From the NCBI RefSeq assembly GCF_027498035.1, contig NZ_CP114978.1, forward strand, positions 2,108,001-2,172,000: DNA of 64,000 bases, written 5' to 3'. The DNA is from Pseudoxanthomonas sp. Its GTDB lineage: Bacteria > Pseudomonadota > Gammaproteobacteria > Xanthomonadales > Xanthomonadaceae. Positions within the stretch are counted from its first letter, which is position 1. The number at the start of each line of letters is the position of its first letter. A model generated the notes under the pieces. The model saw only the letters and a program-made list of their open reading frames with translations, did no database searches and was not told where the DNA came from. Below, piece after piece: positions 40,415-49,223 of the stretch. The position numbers were made by a program, and so were the translations under genes.

Positions 40415-40433
40415 TTGGCACGCGGTGTGCATT
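40415..40433 (+). promoter_or_regulatory. Sigma-54 (-24/-12) promoter of the ABC transporter cluster
   Basis: The core TTGGCACGCGGTGTGCATT has GG (40417-40418) and GC (40429-40430) separated by exactly 10 bases, the invariant RpoN spacing, within TGGCAC-N5-GTGCA. Transcription would start near 40442, 30 bases before the adaptor ATG. Confidence 0.75.
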
Positions 40434-40471
40434 GTCTGCGGGGACGATTCAGCCGAAGACGCGCCCCGCCC

Positions 40472-41764
40472 ATGCAGCAGACCGACAACCCCTTCCGCAT
40501 CCGCGACACCGCCGCCCAGGACATCGTGGTCGAGACCGGCAAGGGCGCGCACTGGAAGCGCTGGGGGCTGATCGGCGGCGGCGTGCTGGTCCTGGCCGCC
40601 GCACTGGTGTGGGTGGTGATGGGCTGGGCCGCGGGCGGGCGCTCGTTCGACGCCAGCCGGGTGCGCATCGCCACGGTGACCCGCGGCGACCTGGTCCGCG
40701 ACCTGGCCGCCGATGGTCGCGTGATCACCGCCAACAGCCCGACCCTGTACGCTATCGACGGCGGCACGGTCACGCTGAAGGTGGTCGCTGGCGACGTGGT
40801 CAAGAAGAACGACGCGCTGGCGGTGATCGACAGCCCGGCGCTGCGCAGCAAGCTGGTCCAGGAGGAATCCACCCTGGCCGGCCTGCAGGCCGAGGCCAGC
40901 CGCGCCGCGCTGGATGTCGCCCAGGCGCGCTCGGAGGCCAGCAAGGCCATCGACCAGGCCAAGATCGACCGCCAGGCCGCCGCACGCGATGTCGAGCGCT
41001 ACCAGCGCGCCTACGATGCCGGCGCCATGGCCCAGGTCGACCTGGCGCAGATGCAGGACAAGCTGAAGAAATCCGAGATCGAACTGGGCCATGCCCAGCA
41101 GGACGCCGCGCTCTCGCAGCAGGGCGCGCAGCTGGATGCGAAGAACAAGCAGCTGCTGGCCCAGCGCCAGGATGCGGTGGTGGACGAGCTCCAGCGCCAG
41201 GTGGAAGCCCTGACCCTGCGCGCGCCGTTCGATGGCCAGGTCGGCCAGGTGCAGATTTCCCAGGGCACCAACGTGGCGATCAACGCGCCGATCCTGTCGG
41301 TGGTGGACCTGTCCAAGTTCGAGGTCGAGATCAAGGTGCCGGAGAGTTTCGCCCGCGACCTGGCCATCGGCGTGCCGGCACAGCTGACCTCCGGCAGTGG
41401 CGATCCCTACCCCGGCAAGATCTCCGCGGTGTCGCCGGAAGTGGTGGCCGGCGAAGTCACCGCGCGCGTGCGTTTCGACGGCCAGCAGCCGCCGGGCCTG
41501 CGCCAGAGCCAGCGCATGAGCGCGCGCATCCTGCTGGACACCCGCAAGCACGTGCTCAAGGTCGAGCGCGGCCCGTTCGTCGAACAATCCGGCGGCCGCT
41601 ACGCCTACGTCATGGCCGGCTCCAGCGCCCAGCGCCAGCCGGTGCAGCTGGGCGTGTCGAGCCTGTCGGAAACCGAAGTGCTGTCCGGCCTGAAGGAAGG
41701 CGACCGGGTGGTCGTCTCCGGCGCCGACCAGTTCGGCGATGCGCCGCGGGTGACGGTGCATTGA
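40472..41764 (+). CDS. MacA-like periplasmic adaptor (HlyD family) of the permease-array transporter
   Basis: 430 residues. One N-terminal transmembrane helix (about 31-54, WGLIGGGVLVLAAALVWVVMG) anchors it in the inner membrane. The lipoyl halves are GTVTLKVVAGDVVKKNDALAVID and LRAPFDGQVGQVQISQGTNV. A long helical hairpin of about 120 residues lies between them. MacA proteins link a MacB-type ABC permease to a TolC channel. The gene is first in a run of 15 plus-strand genes, 30 bases after a predicted sigma-54 start site. No outer-membrane channel gene is in the cluster. Confidence 0.88.
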   Translation: MQQTDNPFRIRDTAAQDIVVETGKGAHWKRWGLIGGGVLVLAAALVWVVMGWAAGGRSFDASRVRIATVTRGDLVRDLAADGRVITANSPTLYAIDGGTVTLKVVAGDVVKKNDALAVIDSPALRSKLVQEESTLAGLQAEASRAALDVAQARSEASKAIDQAKIDRQAAARDVERYQRAYDAGAMAQVDLAQMQDKLKKSEIELGHAQQDAALSQQGAQLDAKNKQLLAQRQDAVVDELQRQVEALTLRAPFDGQVGQVQISQGTNVAINAPILSVVDLSKFEVEIKVPESFARDLAIGVPAQLTSGSGDPYPGKISAVSPEVVAGEVTARVRFDGQQPPGLRQSQRMSARILLDTRKHVLKVERGPFVEQSGGRYAYVMAGSSAQRQPVQLGVSSLSETEVLSGLKEGDRVVVSGADQFGDAPRVTVH

Positions 41765-41830
41765 TTCAAGGCCATGACCGATACCGGTCAGTCCACGCAT
41801 GACCTGTAGAGGCCCTCCCGGTAACGCCAC

Positions 41831-41868
41831 AGCGGAGTCCCAAAAAGGGGATTGATACAAGCTCCGCT
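41831..41868 (+). other. Inverted repeat between adaptor and ATPase genes
   Basis: AGCGGAG (41831-41837) pairs with CTCCGCT (41862-41868), and inside it TCCC pairs with GGGA around AAAAA. It lies in the 164-base gap between the adaptor and ATPase genes, followed by a run of A. It could be an internal processing or attenuation site; no function is shown. Confidence 0.35.
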
Positions 41869-41928
41869 CTACAAAAAAAGCCGCTTTACCTAACGCCACG
41901 CCATTCAATTCCAACGAAGGAACCTCCC

Positions 41929-42648
41929 ATGCTCGACATGCACGCCGTCTCCAAGGTCTTCCGCACCGAGCAGGTGCAGACCCACGCCCTGCGCACGCTG
42001 GACCTGCACGTGAAGGAAGGCGAATTCGTCGCCGTCACCGGTCCGTCGGGCTCGGGCAAGACCACCTTCCTCAACATCGCCGGGCTGCTGGAAACCTTCA
42101 CTTCTGGCACCTACAAACTCGATGGCGAGGACGTGTCCAACCTGTCGGACAACGCGCGCAGCAAGCTGCGCAACCAGAAGATCGGCTTCATCTTCCAGAG
42201 CTTCAACCTGATCCCCGACCTCAACCTGTTCGACAACGTCGATGTGCCGCTGCGCTACCGCGGCATGGCTGCCGCCGAGCGCAAGCAGCGCATTACCGAA
42301 TCGCTGGAACGCGTCGGCCTGGGCTCGCGCATGAAGCACTACCCGGCCGAACTCTCCGGCGGCCAGCAGCAGCGCGCCGCCATCGCCCGCGCACTCGCCG
42401 GCAGCCCCCGCCTGCTGCTGGCCGACGAACCGACCGGCAACCTGGACTCGCAGATGGCCCGCGGCGTGATGGAACTGCTGGAGGAGATCAACGCCCAGGG
42501 CAGCACCATCGTGATGGTCACCCACGACCCGGAACTGGCCGCACGCGCTCAGCGCAACGTGCACATCGTCGATGGCCAGGCCACCGACCTGGTGCGCGAA
42601 GCCGGGCTGATGGCCGCCGCCGCACCCGCCGTGTCCGCGCAGGCCTGA
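41929..42648 (+). CDS. ABC transporter ATPase, MacB/LolD type
   Basis: 239 residues, a complete nucleotide-binding domain: Walker A GPSGSGKTT, Q-loop FIFQSFNLIPDL, signature ELSGGQQQRAAIARAL, Walker B RLLLADEPTGNLDS, and H-loop MVTHDPELA. The DEPTGNLDS sequence and length are those of ATPases that serve FtsX/MacB permeases (LolD, MacB, FtsE, BceA). It is the only ATPase in a cluster with ten permease genes, so it probably energises all of them. A strong AAGGAACC ribosome-binding site lies 7 bases before the ATG. Confidence 0.93.
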   Translation: MLDMHAVSKVFRTEQVQTHALRTLDLHVKEGEFVAVTGPSGSGKTTFLNIAGLLETFTSGTYKLDGEDVSNLSDNARSKLRNQKIGFIFQSFNLIPDLNLFDNVDVPLRYRGMAAAERKQRITESLERVGLGSRMKHYPAELSGGQQQRAAIARALAGSPRLLLADEPTGNLDSQMARGVMELLEEINAQGSTIVMVTHDPELAARAQRNVHIVDGQATDLVREAGLMAAAAPAVSAQA

Positions 42649-42661
42649 CGGACCACGCACG

Positions 42662-43981
42662 GTGATCGGCTACTACCTGCAACTGGCCATTCATAGCCTG
42701 CGCGGCCGGCCGGTGCTCAGTGCCTTGATGGTGCTGGCCATCGCGCTGGGCATCGGCGTGTCGATGACCATGCTGACCGTGCTGCACAACCTGTCAGGCG
42801 ATCCACTGCCCCAACGCAGCGCGGTGCTGTTCCACCCGCAGGTCGATCCGCGCCCCAGCGACCTGCCCGGCGCCGATCCGGAACCACCGGACAACCTGAC
42901 CTGGCAGGACGGGGTCAACCTGTACCAGTTGCAGGCCGCCCCCAGGCAGACGCTGACCAGCGCCAACTGGCTGCCGACCCGGGTCGATGCCCCCAACAGC
43001 CCGCTGGCAATGGTGACCACGCGCGCGGCCACCGCCGACATCTTCCCGATGTTCGACATGCGTTTCCTCTACGGCGGCGCGTGGACCCGGCAGGACGACG
43101 ACCGTCGTGCCCAGGTCGTGGTGCTGACCCGTGAACTCAACGACGCCCTGTTCGACGGCGCCGACAGCGTCGGCCGCTCGCTGGTCATCGCGACCCGGTC
43201 ATTCCGCGTGATCGGCGTCATCGACGACTGGAATCCGCGACCGCACTTCTACGACCTGTCCAACCGCAAGTCCGGCGCCTACGGCGAGGCGCAGCAGATG
43301 TACCTGCCATTCTTCACCTGGCTCGACCTACCCCAGGACTACGGCTACGGGCCGATGGCGTGCTGGGGCACCGACAACCAGGGCGGTGACCACAACCCCA
43401 AATCCCAGCAATGCACCTGGGCACAGTTCTGGGTACAGCTGGACACGCCGGCGCAGCAGGCCGCCTACCGCAACGCATTGGACAACTACAGCGCCGAGCA
43501 GTTGCGGCTGGGCCGTTTCCAGCGCACGCCGAACGTGCGCCTGCGCGGGGTGATCGACTGGCTGGACTACAAGCGCGCGGTGCCGGCCACGGTGCGGATG
43601 CAGACCTGGATCGCATTCGGCGTACTGCTGGTCTGCCTGCTCAACGCAGTCGGCCTGCTGGTCGCCAAGTTCATGCGCAAGAGCGGCGAGATCGGCGTGC
43701 GCCGTGCACTCGGCGCCAGCCGCCGTTCGGTGTTCCTGCAATGCCTGGTCGAAGCGGGCCTGGTCGGCTTGCTTGGTGGAGCTTTTGGCTTGCCGCTGGC
43801 GTGGCTGGGCCTGTGGCTGGTGCGGCAGCAGCCGATGGCCTATGCCGCCCAGGTGCACCTGGACCCACGCATGCTCGGCACCACCCTGGTCATCGCAGTG
43901 CTGTCGGCGCTGGCTGCAGGGGTCTGGCCAGCCTGGCGTGCATCGCGCGTCGCCCCCGCCCTGCAGGTGAAATCGCTATGA
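42662..43981 (+). CDS. FtsX/MacB-type permease A1
   Basis: 439 residues, GTG start, 13 bases after the ATPase gene. One N-terminal transmembrane helix (about 17-42) is followed by a large periplasmic MacB-PCD-like domain (about 45-330) and three C-terminal helices. The coupling segment is LVAKFMRKSGEIGVRRALGA between TM2 and TM3. Cysteines at 234 and 251 (CWGTDN...QQCTW) are shared with A2-A4 and could form a disulfide. Type-A proteins begin with a Y-Y motif (IGYYLQLAIHSLR). The start overlaps nothing, but the stop overlaps the B1 start by 4 bases, so A1 and B1 are probably translated together as a heterodimer. Confidence 0.9.
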   Translation: MIGYYLQLAIHSLRGRPVLSALMVLAIALGIGVSMTMLTVLHNLSGDPLPQRSAVLFHPQVDPRPSDLPGADPEPPDNLTWQDGVNLYQLQAAPRQTLTSANWLPTRVDAPNSPLAMVTTRAATADIFPMFDMRFLYGGAWTRQDDDRRAQVVVLTRELNDALFDGADSVGRSLVIATRSFRVIGVIDDWNPRPHFYDLSNRKSGAYGEAQQMYLPFFTWLDLPQDYGYGPMACWGTDNQGGDHNPKSQQCTWAQFWVQLDTPAQQAAYRNALDNYSAEQLRLGRFQRTPNVRLRGVIDWLDYKRAVPATVRMQTWIAFGVLLVCLLNAVGLLVAKFMRKSGEIGVRRALGASRRSVFLQCLVEAGLVGLLGGAFGLPLAWLGLWLVRQQPMAYAAQVHLDPRMLGTTLVIAVLSALAAGVWPAWRASRVAPALQVKSL

Positions 43982-45237
43982 GCCTGAACCCGCTGGCCGA
44001 TGCCCGCCCCATCGTCTCCGCCCTGCGCGGGCATCGCTCCGCCGTGGTGCTGCTGGCGCTGGAAATCGCCCTGACCCTGGCGGTGCTGTGCAACCTGGTC
44101 TTCATCGTTTCGGGCACCTTGCAGCGTGCACGCATGCCCACCGGTGCCGATGAGGACAACATCGGCCTGATCCAGAGCATCGGCGTGATCGGCGAGGACA
44201 ATCCCGGCAACGCCGGCAGCAACCTGGCCACCTTGCAGGCGGTCCCGGGCGTGCGATCTGCCGCCTTCGGGATGGCACCGTTGTTGGGTGTGTCGCGGGC
44301 CGGGCTGTTCCTGCAACCGGACACACAGCAGGCCAATGCGCAGGCCTATCTGTTCGCGGGAAGCCAGGGCATGAACCGGACCCTGGGCGTGCGCGTGATC
44401 GAGGGTCGCGACATCCGCGACGATGAGATTCCAGGGCTCAGAGAACTATTCGGCGACGACAGTGCGCCGGCCACGAAGGTCGCCTCACGGCAATTGCCAG
44501 CACTGTTGACCCGCTCGCTGGCCAGCCGGCTGTTCCCGGGCAAATCGGCACTGGGCGGCATCCTGTACACCAGCCTCTGGGGCTACCCGATCAGCCTGCG
44601 CGTGGTCGGCGTCATCGATCAGCTGCGCGGTGAAATCACCGGTCACCCCGACGATGAAGATGCCGTCCTGGCGGAGTTCGGGGTCGCCAGCGAAGGCCTC
44701 GGCGGCAGCTACATGATCCGTAGCCAGCCGGGTCAGCTGCAGCAGGTACTGCCGTTGGCGGCCAAGGCGATGCAGCAGGCCAATCCCGGGCACGTGCAGC
44801 AGCAGGTCAGGACCATGGCCGAGCTGCGTGCGGATACCTTCAAGAACGATCGCGCCATCGCCCGCATGCTGGTGGCCATCATGCTGGTCCTGCTGGTGGT
44901 CACCGCCTTGGGTGTCGGTGGCCTGGCCAGTTTCTGGGTGCAGCAACGCACCAAGCAGATCGGCATCCGCCGTGCCCTGGGCGCCACCCGCGCGGACATC
45001 CTGCGTTACTTCCAGCTGGAAAATTTCCTGATCGTCGGCGGCGGCGTTGTACTGGGCGCGCTGCTGGCCTTCGCCCTGAACCAGTGGCTGATGCACCGTT
45101 TCGAATTGGATCGCCTCACTTCACCGACCGTGCTCACCGGCATCGTCGCGGTGTGGCTGCTGGGCCAGCTGGCCGTGCTGGGTCCGGCGCTACGCGCGGC
45201 CTCGGTTCCACCCGTCGCCGCCACCCGCAGCGCCTGA
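43978..45237 (+). CDS. FtsX/MacB-type permease B1
   Basis: 419 residues. Type-B layout: N-terminal helix (about 22-44), a smaller periplasmic domain, and three C-terminal helices. The coupling segment is GLASFWVQQRTKQIGIRRALGATR, then ILRYFQLENFLIVGG. The ATG at 43978 overlaps the A1 stop (ATGA). The start SLNPLADARPIVSALRGHRS matches the P-I-x-SAL-x-x-H start of the other B proteins. With A1 it would form the membrane part of one transporter unit using the shared ATPase. Confidence 0.9.
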   Translation: MSLNPLADARPIVSALRGHRSAVVLLALEIALTLAVLCNLVFIVSGTLQRARMPTGADEDNIGLIQSIGVIGEDNPGNAGSNLATLQAVPGVRSAAFGMAPLLGVSRAGLFLQPDTQQANAQAYLFAGSQGMNRTLGVRVIEGRDIRDDEIPGLRELFGDDSAPATKVASRQLPALLTRSLASRLFPGKSALGGILYTSLWGYPISLRVVGVIDQLRGEITGHPDDEDAVLAEFGVASEGLGGSYMIRSQPGQLQQVLPLAAKAMQQANPGHVQQQVRTMAELRADTFKNDRAIARMLVAIMLVLLVVTALGVGGLASFWVQQRTKQIGIRRALGATRADILRYFQLENFLIVGGGVVLGALLAFALNQWLMHRFELDRLTSPTVLTGIVAVWLLGQLAVLGPALRAASVPPVAATRSA

Positions 45238-45258
45238 CGAACTTTTCCGGGACCGCTC

Positions 45259-46581
45259 ATGTTCGGCTACTACCTGCAACTGGCCATTCACAGCCTGCGC
45301 CGCAACCCGGTGCTGACCGGGTTGATGGTGCTGTCCATCGCGGTCGGCATCGGTGCGTCGATGACCACGTTGACGGTGATGCACCTGTTGTCAGGCGATC
45401 CGTTGCCGGGGCGCAGCCAGCACATTTTCTATCCGCAGGTGGATGCGGTGCCAGACGGCAAGCCGCATTCGGATCCGCCGGACAAGCTCGACTACACCTC
45501 GGCGATGGACCTGTGGCGCGCCAAGCGTTCCGACCGGCAGACGCTGGTGGTCAGCAGCCCCGTCAAACTGTTCGCGCCCGGGGTCGCCAGCCCGGCGCTG
45601 ATGACGTCGATGCTGTCGGTCCACGGCGATTTCTTCCCGATGTTCGAGGTGCCGTTCGCCTATGGCACCGGCTGGAGCGCGGAAGACGATGGCCGGCATG
45701 CGCGCGTGGCGGTGATTTCCTCGAACCTCAACGACAAGCTGTTCGGCGGCCATGACAGCGTCGGCAAGACCTTGCACCTGCGCGATGCCGACGTGCGCAT
45801 CGTCGGCGTGCTCAAGCCGTGGCGGCCCTCGCCGCAGTACTACACGGTGGCCGGTGGCCGCTTCGCCCAGGGCGACACCGCCAGTTACTACGGCAAGCCG
45901 CAGGATGTGTTCGTGCCGTTCGCGACCGGCACGGAGATCAATGACGGGCACTTCAACTATTTCTTCTGCTGGGGAACGCCGCCGACGCCAGGACACCTGC
46001 AGAACGCGCCCTGCGTGGCGCTGCAGCTCTGGGTCCAGCTGGATACGCCGGCCAAGGTTGCCGACTACCGTCGCTTTCTCGCCGACTACGCCGCGCAGCA
46101 GCAGGCGCTGGGCCGCATCAGCCTGCCCGGAAACGCCCGCCTGTCGAGCCTGATGCAATGGCTGGATTTCAATCGTGCGGTGCCTGCCGACGTGCGCCTG
46201 CAGAGTTCGCTGGCGCTGGCCTTCCTGGTGGTTTGCCTGTTCAACACCATCGGCCTGCTGCTGGCCAAGTTCCTGCGCCACAGTGGCGAGATCGGCGTGC
46301 GCCGTGCGCTGGGTGCTTCGCGCCGTTCGATCTTTGCCCAGTGCCTGACCGAGGCCGGCCTGATCGGCCTGGTCGGCGGCCTGCTGGGCTGGGCCTTGAC
46401 GCTGATCGGGTTGTGGGCGGTCCGCCAGCAGCCGGTCGAGTACGCCGACCTGGTGCATCTGGACCTGCAGATGTTCGCGCTGACCTTCGCACTGGCGCTG
46501 GCCGCCAGCCTGGTCGCCGGGTGGTTCCCTGCCTCGCGTGCCAGCCGCATCGCGCCTGCGATCCAGCTCAAGACACTCTAG
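45259..46581 (+). CDS. FtsX/MacB-type permease A2
   Basis: 440 residues. The start FGYYLQLAIHSLRRNPVLTG is close to A1, making A1 and A2 sister copies. The periplasmic domain carries the type-A cysteine pair (FFCWGTPPTPGHLQNAPC). The coupling segment is LLAKFLRHSGEIGVRRALGASRRS. It follows B1 by 21 bases. The periplasmic parts of A1 and A2 differ much more than the membrane ends, as expected if they recognise different molecules. Confidence 0.9.
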   Translation: MFGYYLQLAIHSLRRNPVLTGLMVLSIAVGIGASMTTLTVMHLLSGDPLPGRSQHIFYPQVDAVPDGKPHSDPPDKLDYTSAMDLWRAKRSDRQTLVVSSPVKLFAPGVASPALMTSMLSVHGDFFPMFEVPFAYGTGWSAEDDGRHARVAVISSNLNDKLFGGHDSVGKTLHLRDADVRIVGVLKPWRPSPQYYTVAGGRFAQGDTASYYGKPQDVFVPFATGTEINDGHFNYFFCWGTPPTPGHLQNAPCVALQLWVQLDTPAKVADYRRFLADYAAQQQALGRISLPGNARLSSLMQWLDFNRAVPADVRLQSSLALAFLVVCLFNTIGLLLAKFLRHSGEIGVRRALGASRRSIFAQCLTEAGLIGLVGGLLGWALTLIGLWAVRQQPVEYADLVHLDLQMFALTFALALAASLVAGWFPASRASRIAPAIQLKTL

Positions 46582-46594
46582 GACGCCACCGATC

Positions 46595-47812
46595 ATGGAC
46601 ATCAAGCCGATCCTTTCCGCGTTGAGCCGCCATCGCATCGCGGCCACGCTGATCACGCTTGAGATCGCGCTGGCCTGCGCGGTGCTCTGCAATGCGCTGT
46701 TCCTGGTCGCTGCGCGACTGGAGCTGATGCGCACCGGCAGCGGCGTGGACGAACGCGCACTGGCCGTGGTGGCGCTCAGCGGTTGCGATGACTGCAACCC
46801 CGCCGACGTCAACGCCCGCGTGCTGGGCGCGCTGCGTGCACTACCCGGCCTGCGCGCGGCGGGCCAGCTCAATGCGGTGCCGTTCGGCGAGCCCGCCGCG
46901 AACGGCGGCATCGTGCTGGATCGCGAAGGCAAGCATTTCGGCGGCGTGCCGCATTTCTACACTCTCGGCCCCGGCGCCAGCGAAGCGCTTGGGCTGCGGC
47001 CAGTCACCGGCCGCGATTTCATCGCCAGTGATTTCCAGCCCTACGATTTCTTCGTCCCGAAGAACGCCAACGTCTGGATCACCCAGGCGCTGGCCGAGCA
47101 CCTGTGGCCCGGGCAGAACCCGCTGGGCAGGGATTTCTGGTCCGGCGACAACCACTTCAACGTGGCCGGGATCGTCGCGAAGTTCGCCCGCCCCGATCCG
47201 GGTCGCAGCGAGGACGGCATCGCCGGCGCGGAATGGTCGGTGATCGTGCCGGTCCGCGATGACGCGCAGTCAGGGCTCTACGTGCTGCGTGCAGACCCAT
47301 TGGATCTTCCTGGCGTCATGCAGGCGGCACGCGCCGCCATCGTCCGCGCCGTGCCGGAAGCCATCCTCGACAACGACCGCAGCCGCACCCTGTCCGAGTT
47401 GCGCGAACGCTATTTCCGCCCCGACCACGCCATGACCGGGCTGCTGCTCGGGGTGATCGCCGCGATGCTGCTGGTGACCGCACTGGGCATCGTCGGCCTG
47501 GCCAGTTTCTGGGTGCAGCAACGCACCAAGCAGATCGGCATCCGCCGCGCGCTGGGGGCCACGCGCAAGGACATCCTGCGTTACTTCCAGATCGAGAACT
47601 TCCTGCTGGCCAGCGCCGGCATCGCGCTGGGCATGCTGCTGGCCTATGCCGGCAACCAGCTGCTGATGCAGTACTTCGAGCTGGCGCGGCTGCCCGCGGT
47701 CTACCTGCCGATCGGCGCGGTGCTGCTCTGGCTGATCGGACAGCTTGCCGTGCTGGGCCCCGCATCACGCGCGGCCGCCATCGCCCCCGTCGTCGCCACC
47801 CGCAGTACCTGA
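46595..47812 (+). CDS. FtsX/MacB-type permease B2
   Basis: 405 residues from the ATG at 46595 (MDIKPILSALSRHRIAATL), 13 bases after A2. The C-terminal part is almost the same as B1 (LASFWVQQRTKQIGIRRALGATRKD, ILRYFQIENFLL). The periplasmic part has a pair of close cysteines not seen in B1 (VVALSGCDDCNPAD). Three C-terminal helices end in the PVVATRST tail shared by the B group. Confidence 0.9.
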   Translation: MDIKPILSALSRHRIAATLITLEIALACAVLCNALFLVAARLELMRTGSGVDERALAVVALSGCDDCNPADVNARVLGALRALPGLRAAGQLNAVPFGEPAANGGIVLDREGKHFGGVPHFYTLGPGASEALGLRPVTGRDFIASDFQPYDFFVPKNANVWITQALAEHLWPGQNPLGRDFWSGDNHFNVAGIVAKFARPDPGRSEDGIAGAEWSVIVPVRDDAQSGLYVLRADPLDLPGVMQAARAAIVRAVPEAILDNDRSRTLSELRERYFRPDHAMTGLLLGVIAAMLLVTALGIVGLASFWVQQRTKQIGIRRALGATRKDILRYFQIENFLLASAGIALGMLLAYAGNQLLMQYFELARLPAVYLPIGAVLLWLIGQLAVLGPASRAAAIAPVVATRST

Positions 47813-47826
47813 GCCCCGGAGCCAAG

Positions 47827-49131
47827 ATGTTCACCTACTACTGCAACCTGGCCCTGCGCAGCTTCAGGCGCAACAAGGTCCTGACCGCGCTGATGGTGCT
47901 GGCCATCGCGCTGGGCATCGGCGCGTCGATGACCACGCTGACGGTGTTTCACGTGCTGTCGGGGGACCCGATCCCCGGCAAGAGTGAGCGCCTGTTCCAT
48001 GTACAGCTGGACCCGGAATTGCTTGCCGGCTACACGCCTGGCGACGAGCCGCAGCAGGATCTAAACCGCTACGACGGCGAGACCCTGCTTCAGCAGAAAC
48101 AGGGCAAGCGCCAGGCATTGATGACCGGCGGCAGCGTCACGGTAGAGCCGGCCGGCGGCGCGTTGAAGCCCTTCATGCTGGACGCGCGCTACACCACGCC
48201 GGACTTCTTCGCGATGTTCGAGGTGCCGTTCCTGTTCGGCCGTGCCTGGTCGGCAAATGACGACATCGCGCAGGCGCGCGTGGTGGTGATCGCCAAGACG
48301 CTCAACGACAAGCTGTTCAACGGCGTCGACAGCACCGGCAAGACCCTGCGCGTGGATGGCCATGACCTGCAGATCGTCGGCGTGATCGATGACTGGAATC
48401 CCAAGCCGTTGTTCTACGACTTGAACGTGGGCATCTACAACACCACCGAACAGGTATTCGAGCCGTTCCAGACCGCGATCGGCCTAAGTCAGGACCGCAG
48501 TGGCAGCATGAACTGCTACGGCCAGGTCGCCACTGTCGATGGCACGGCCCGCGATGCGCCCTGCGCCTGGACCCAGTACTGGGTGGAGCTGGACAGTGCA
48601 TCCAAGGCATCGGACTACAAGGCCTACCTGGATCGCTATTCGCAGCAGCAGAAGGACGCCGGACGCTACCAGCGCCCGCCCAACACGCGCCTGCGCGATG
48701 TCATGGACTGGCTGGATTACCACGGCGCGGTGCCCGGCGATGTGCGCCTGCAGCTGTGGCTGGCGATGGGTTTCCTGCTGGTGTGCCTGGTCAACACGGT
48801 CGGCCTGCTGCTGGCCAAGTTCCTGCGCCGCAGTGGCGAGATTGGCGTGCGCCGCGCACTGGGCGCCAGCCGTACGGAAATCTTCAAACAGTGCCTTGTG
48901 GAGGCCGGCAGCATCGGCCTGGCAGGCGGCGTGCTGGGCCTGGGCCTGGCCCAGCTTGGCCTGTGGGCCGTGCGCCATCGCCCGACCGGCTATGCAGCGC
49001 TGGCGCATCTGGACCTATCCATGTTGATGGCGACCTTTGCGCTGGCCATTGTTGCCAGCCTGCTGGCCGGTTTGCTGCCGGCGTGGCGCGCGATGCAGAT
49101 CACCCCCGCAGTGCAGCTCAAGACGCAGTAG
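47827..49131 (+). CDS. FtsX/MacB-type permease A3
   Basis: 434 residues, start MFTYYCNLALRSFRRNKVL. Its first 70 residues are very close to A4 (GIGASMTTLTVFHVLSGDPI in both), so A3 and A4 are the youngest-looking pair of A copies. The cysteine pair is present (MNCYGQVATVDGTARDAPC). The coupling segment is LLAKFLRRSGEIGVRRALGASRTE. It begins 14 bases after B2 and is followed by a longer gap that holds a repeat fragment. Confidence 0.9.
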   Translation: MFTYYCNLALRSFRRNKVLTALMVLAIALGIGASMTTLTVFHVLSGDPIPGKSERLFHVQLDPELLAGYTPGDEPQQDLNRYDGETLLQQKQGKRQALMTGGSVTVEPAGGALKPFMLDARYTTPDFFAMFEVPFLFGRAWSANDDIAQARVVVIAKTLNDKLFNGVDSTGKTLRVDGHDLQIVGVIDDWNPKPLFYDLNVGIYNTTEQVFEPFQTAIGLSQDRSGSMNCYGQVATVDGTARDAPCAWTQYWVELDSASKASDYKAYLDRYSQQQKDAGRYQRPPNTRLRDVMDWLDYHGAVPGDVRLQLWLAMGFLLVCLVNTVGLLLAKFLRRSGEIGVRRALGASRTEIFKQCLVEAGSIGLAGGVLGLGLAQLGLWAVRHRPTGYAALAHLDLSMLMATFALAIVASLLAGLLPAWRAMQITPAVQLKTQ

Positions 49132-49158
49132 TCGCCGTCACTCCGCACGCACAAGTTC

Positions 49159-49210
49159 CTGGATTCCCGCCTTCGCGGGGCTTTCAACCGACGTATGTCG
49201 GGTCATGACG
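49159..49210 (+). repeat. Fragment of the dispersed repeat inside the transporter operon
   Basis: CTGGATTCCCGCCTTCGCGGGGCTTTC, then AACCGACGTATGTCGGGTCATG. It shares the CCCGC-GCGGG hairpin and CTTTCAAC block with 9352-9519 and 30301-30415. It fills the 92-base gap between A3 and B3, the largest gap within the permease run. Confidence 0.6.
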
Positions 49211-49223
49211 AGAGAGAGACACC

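Noticed and set aside
41852..41875. A sigma-70 promoter TTGATA...TACAAA before the ATPase gene
   Set aside because: The spacer is only 12 bases, too short for a working promoter.
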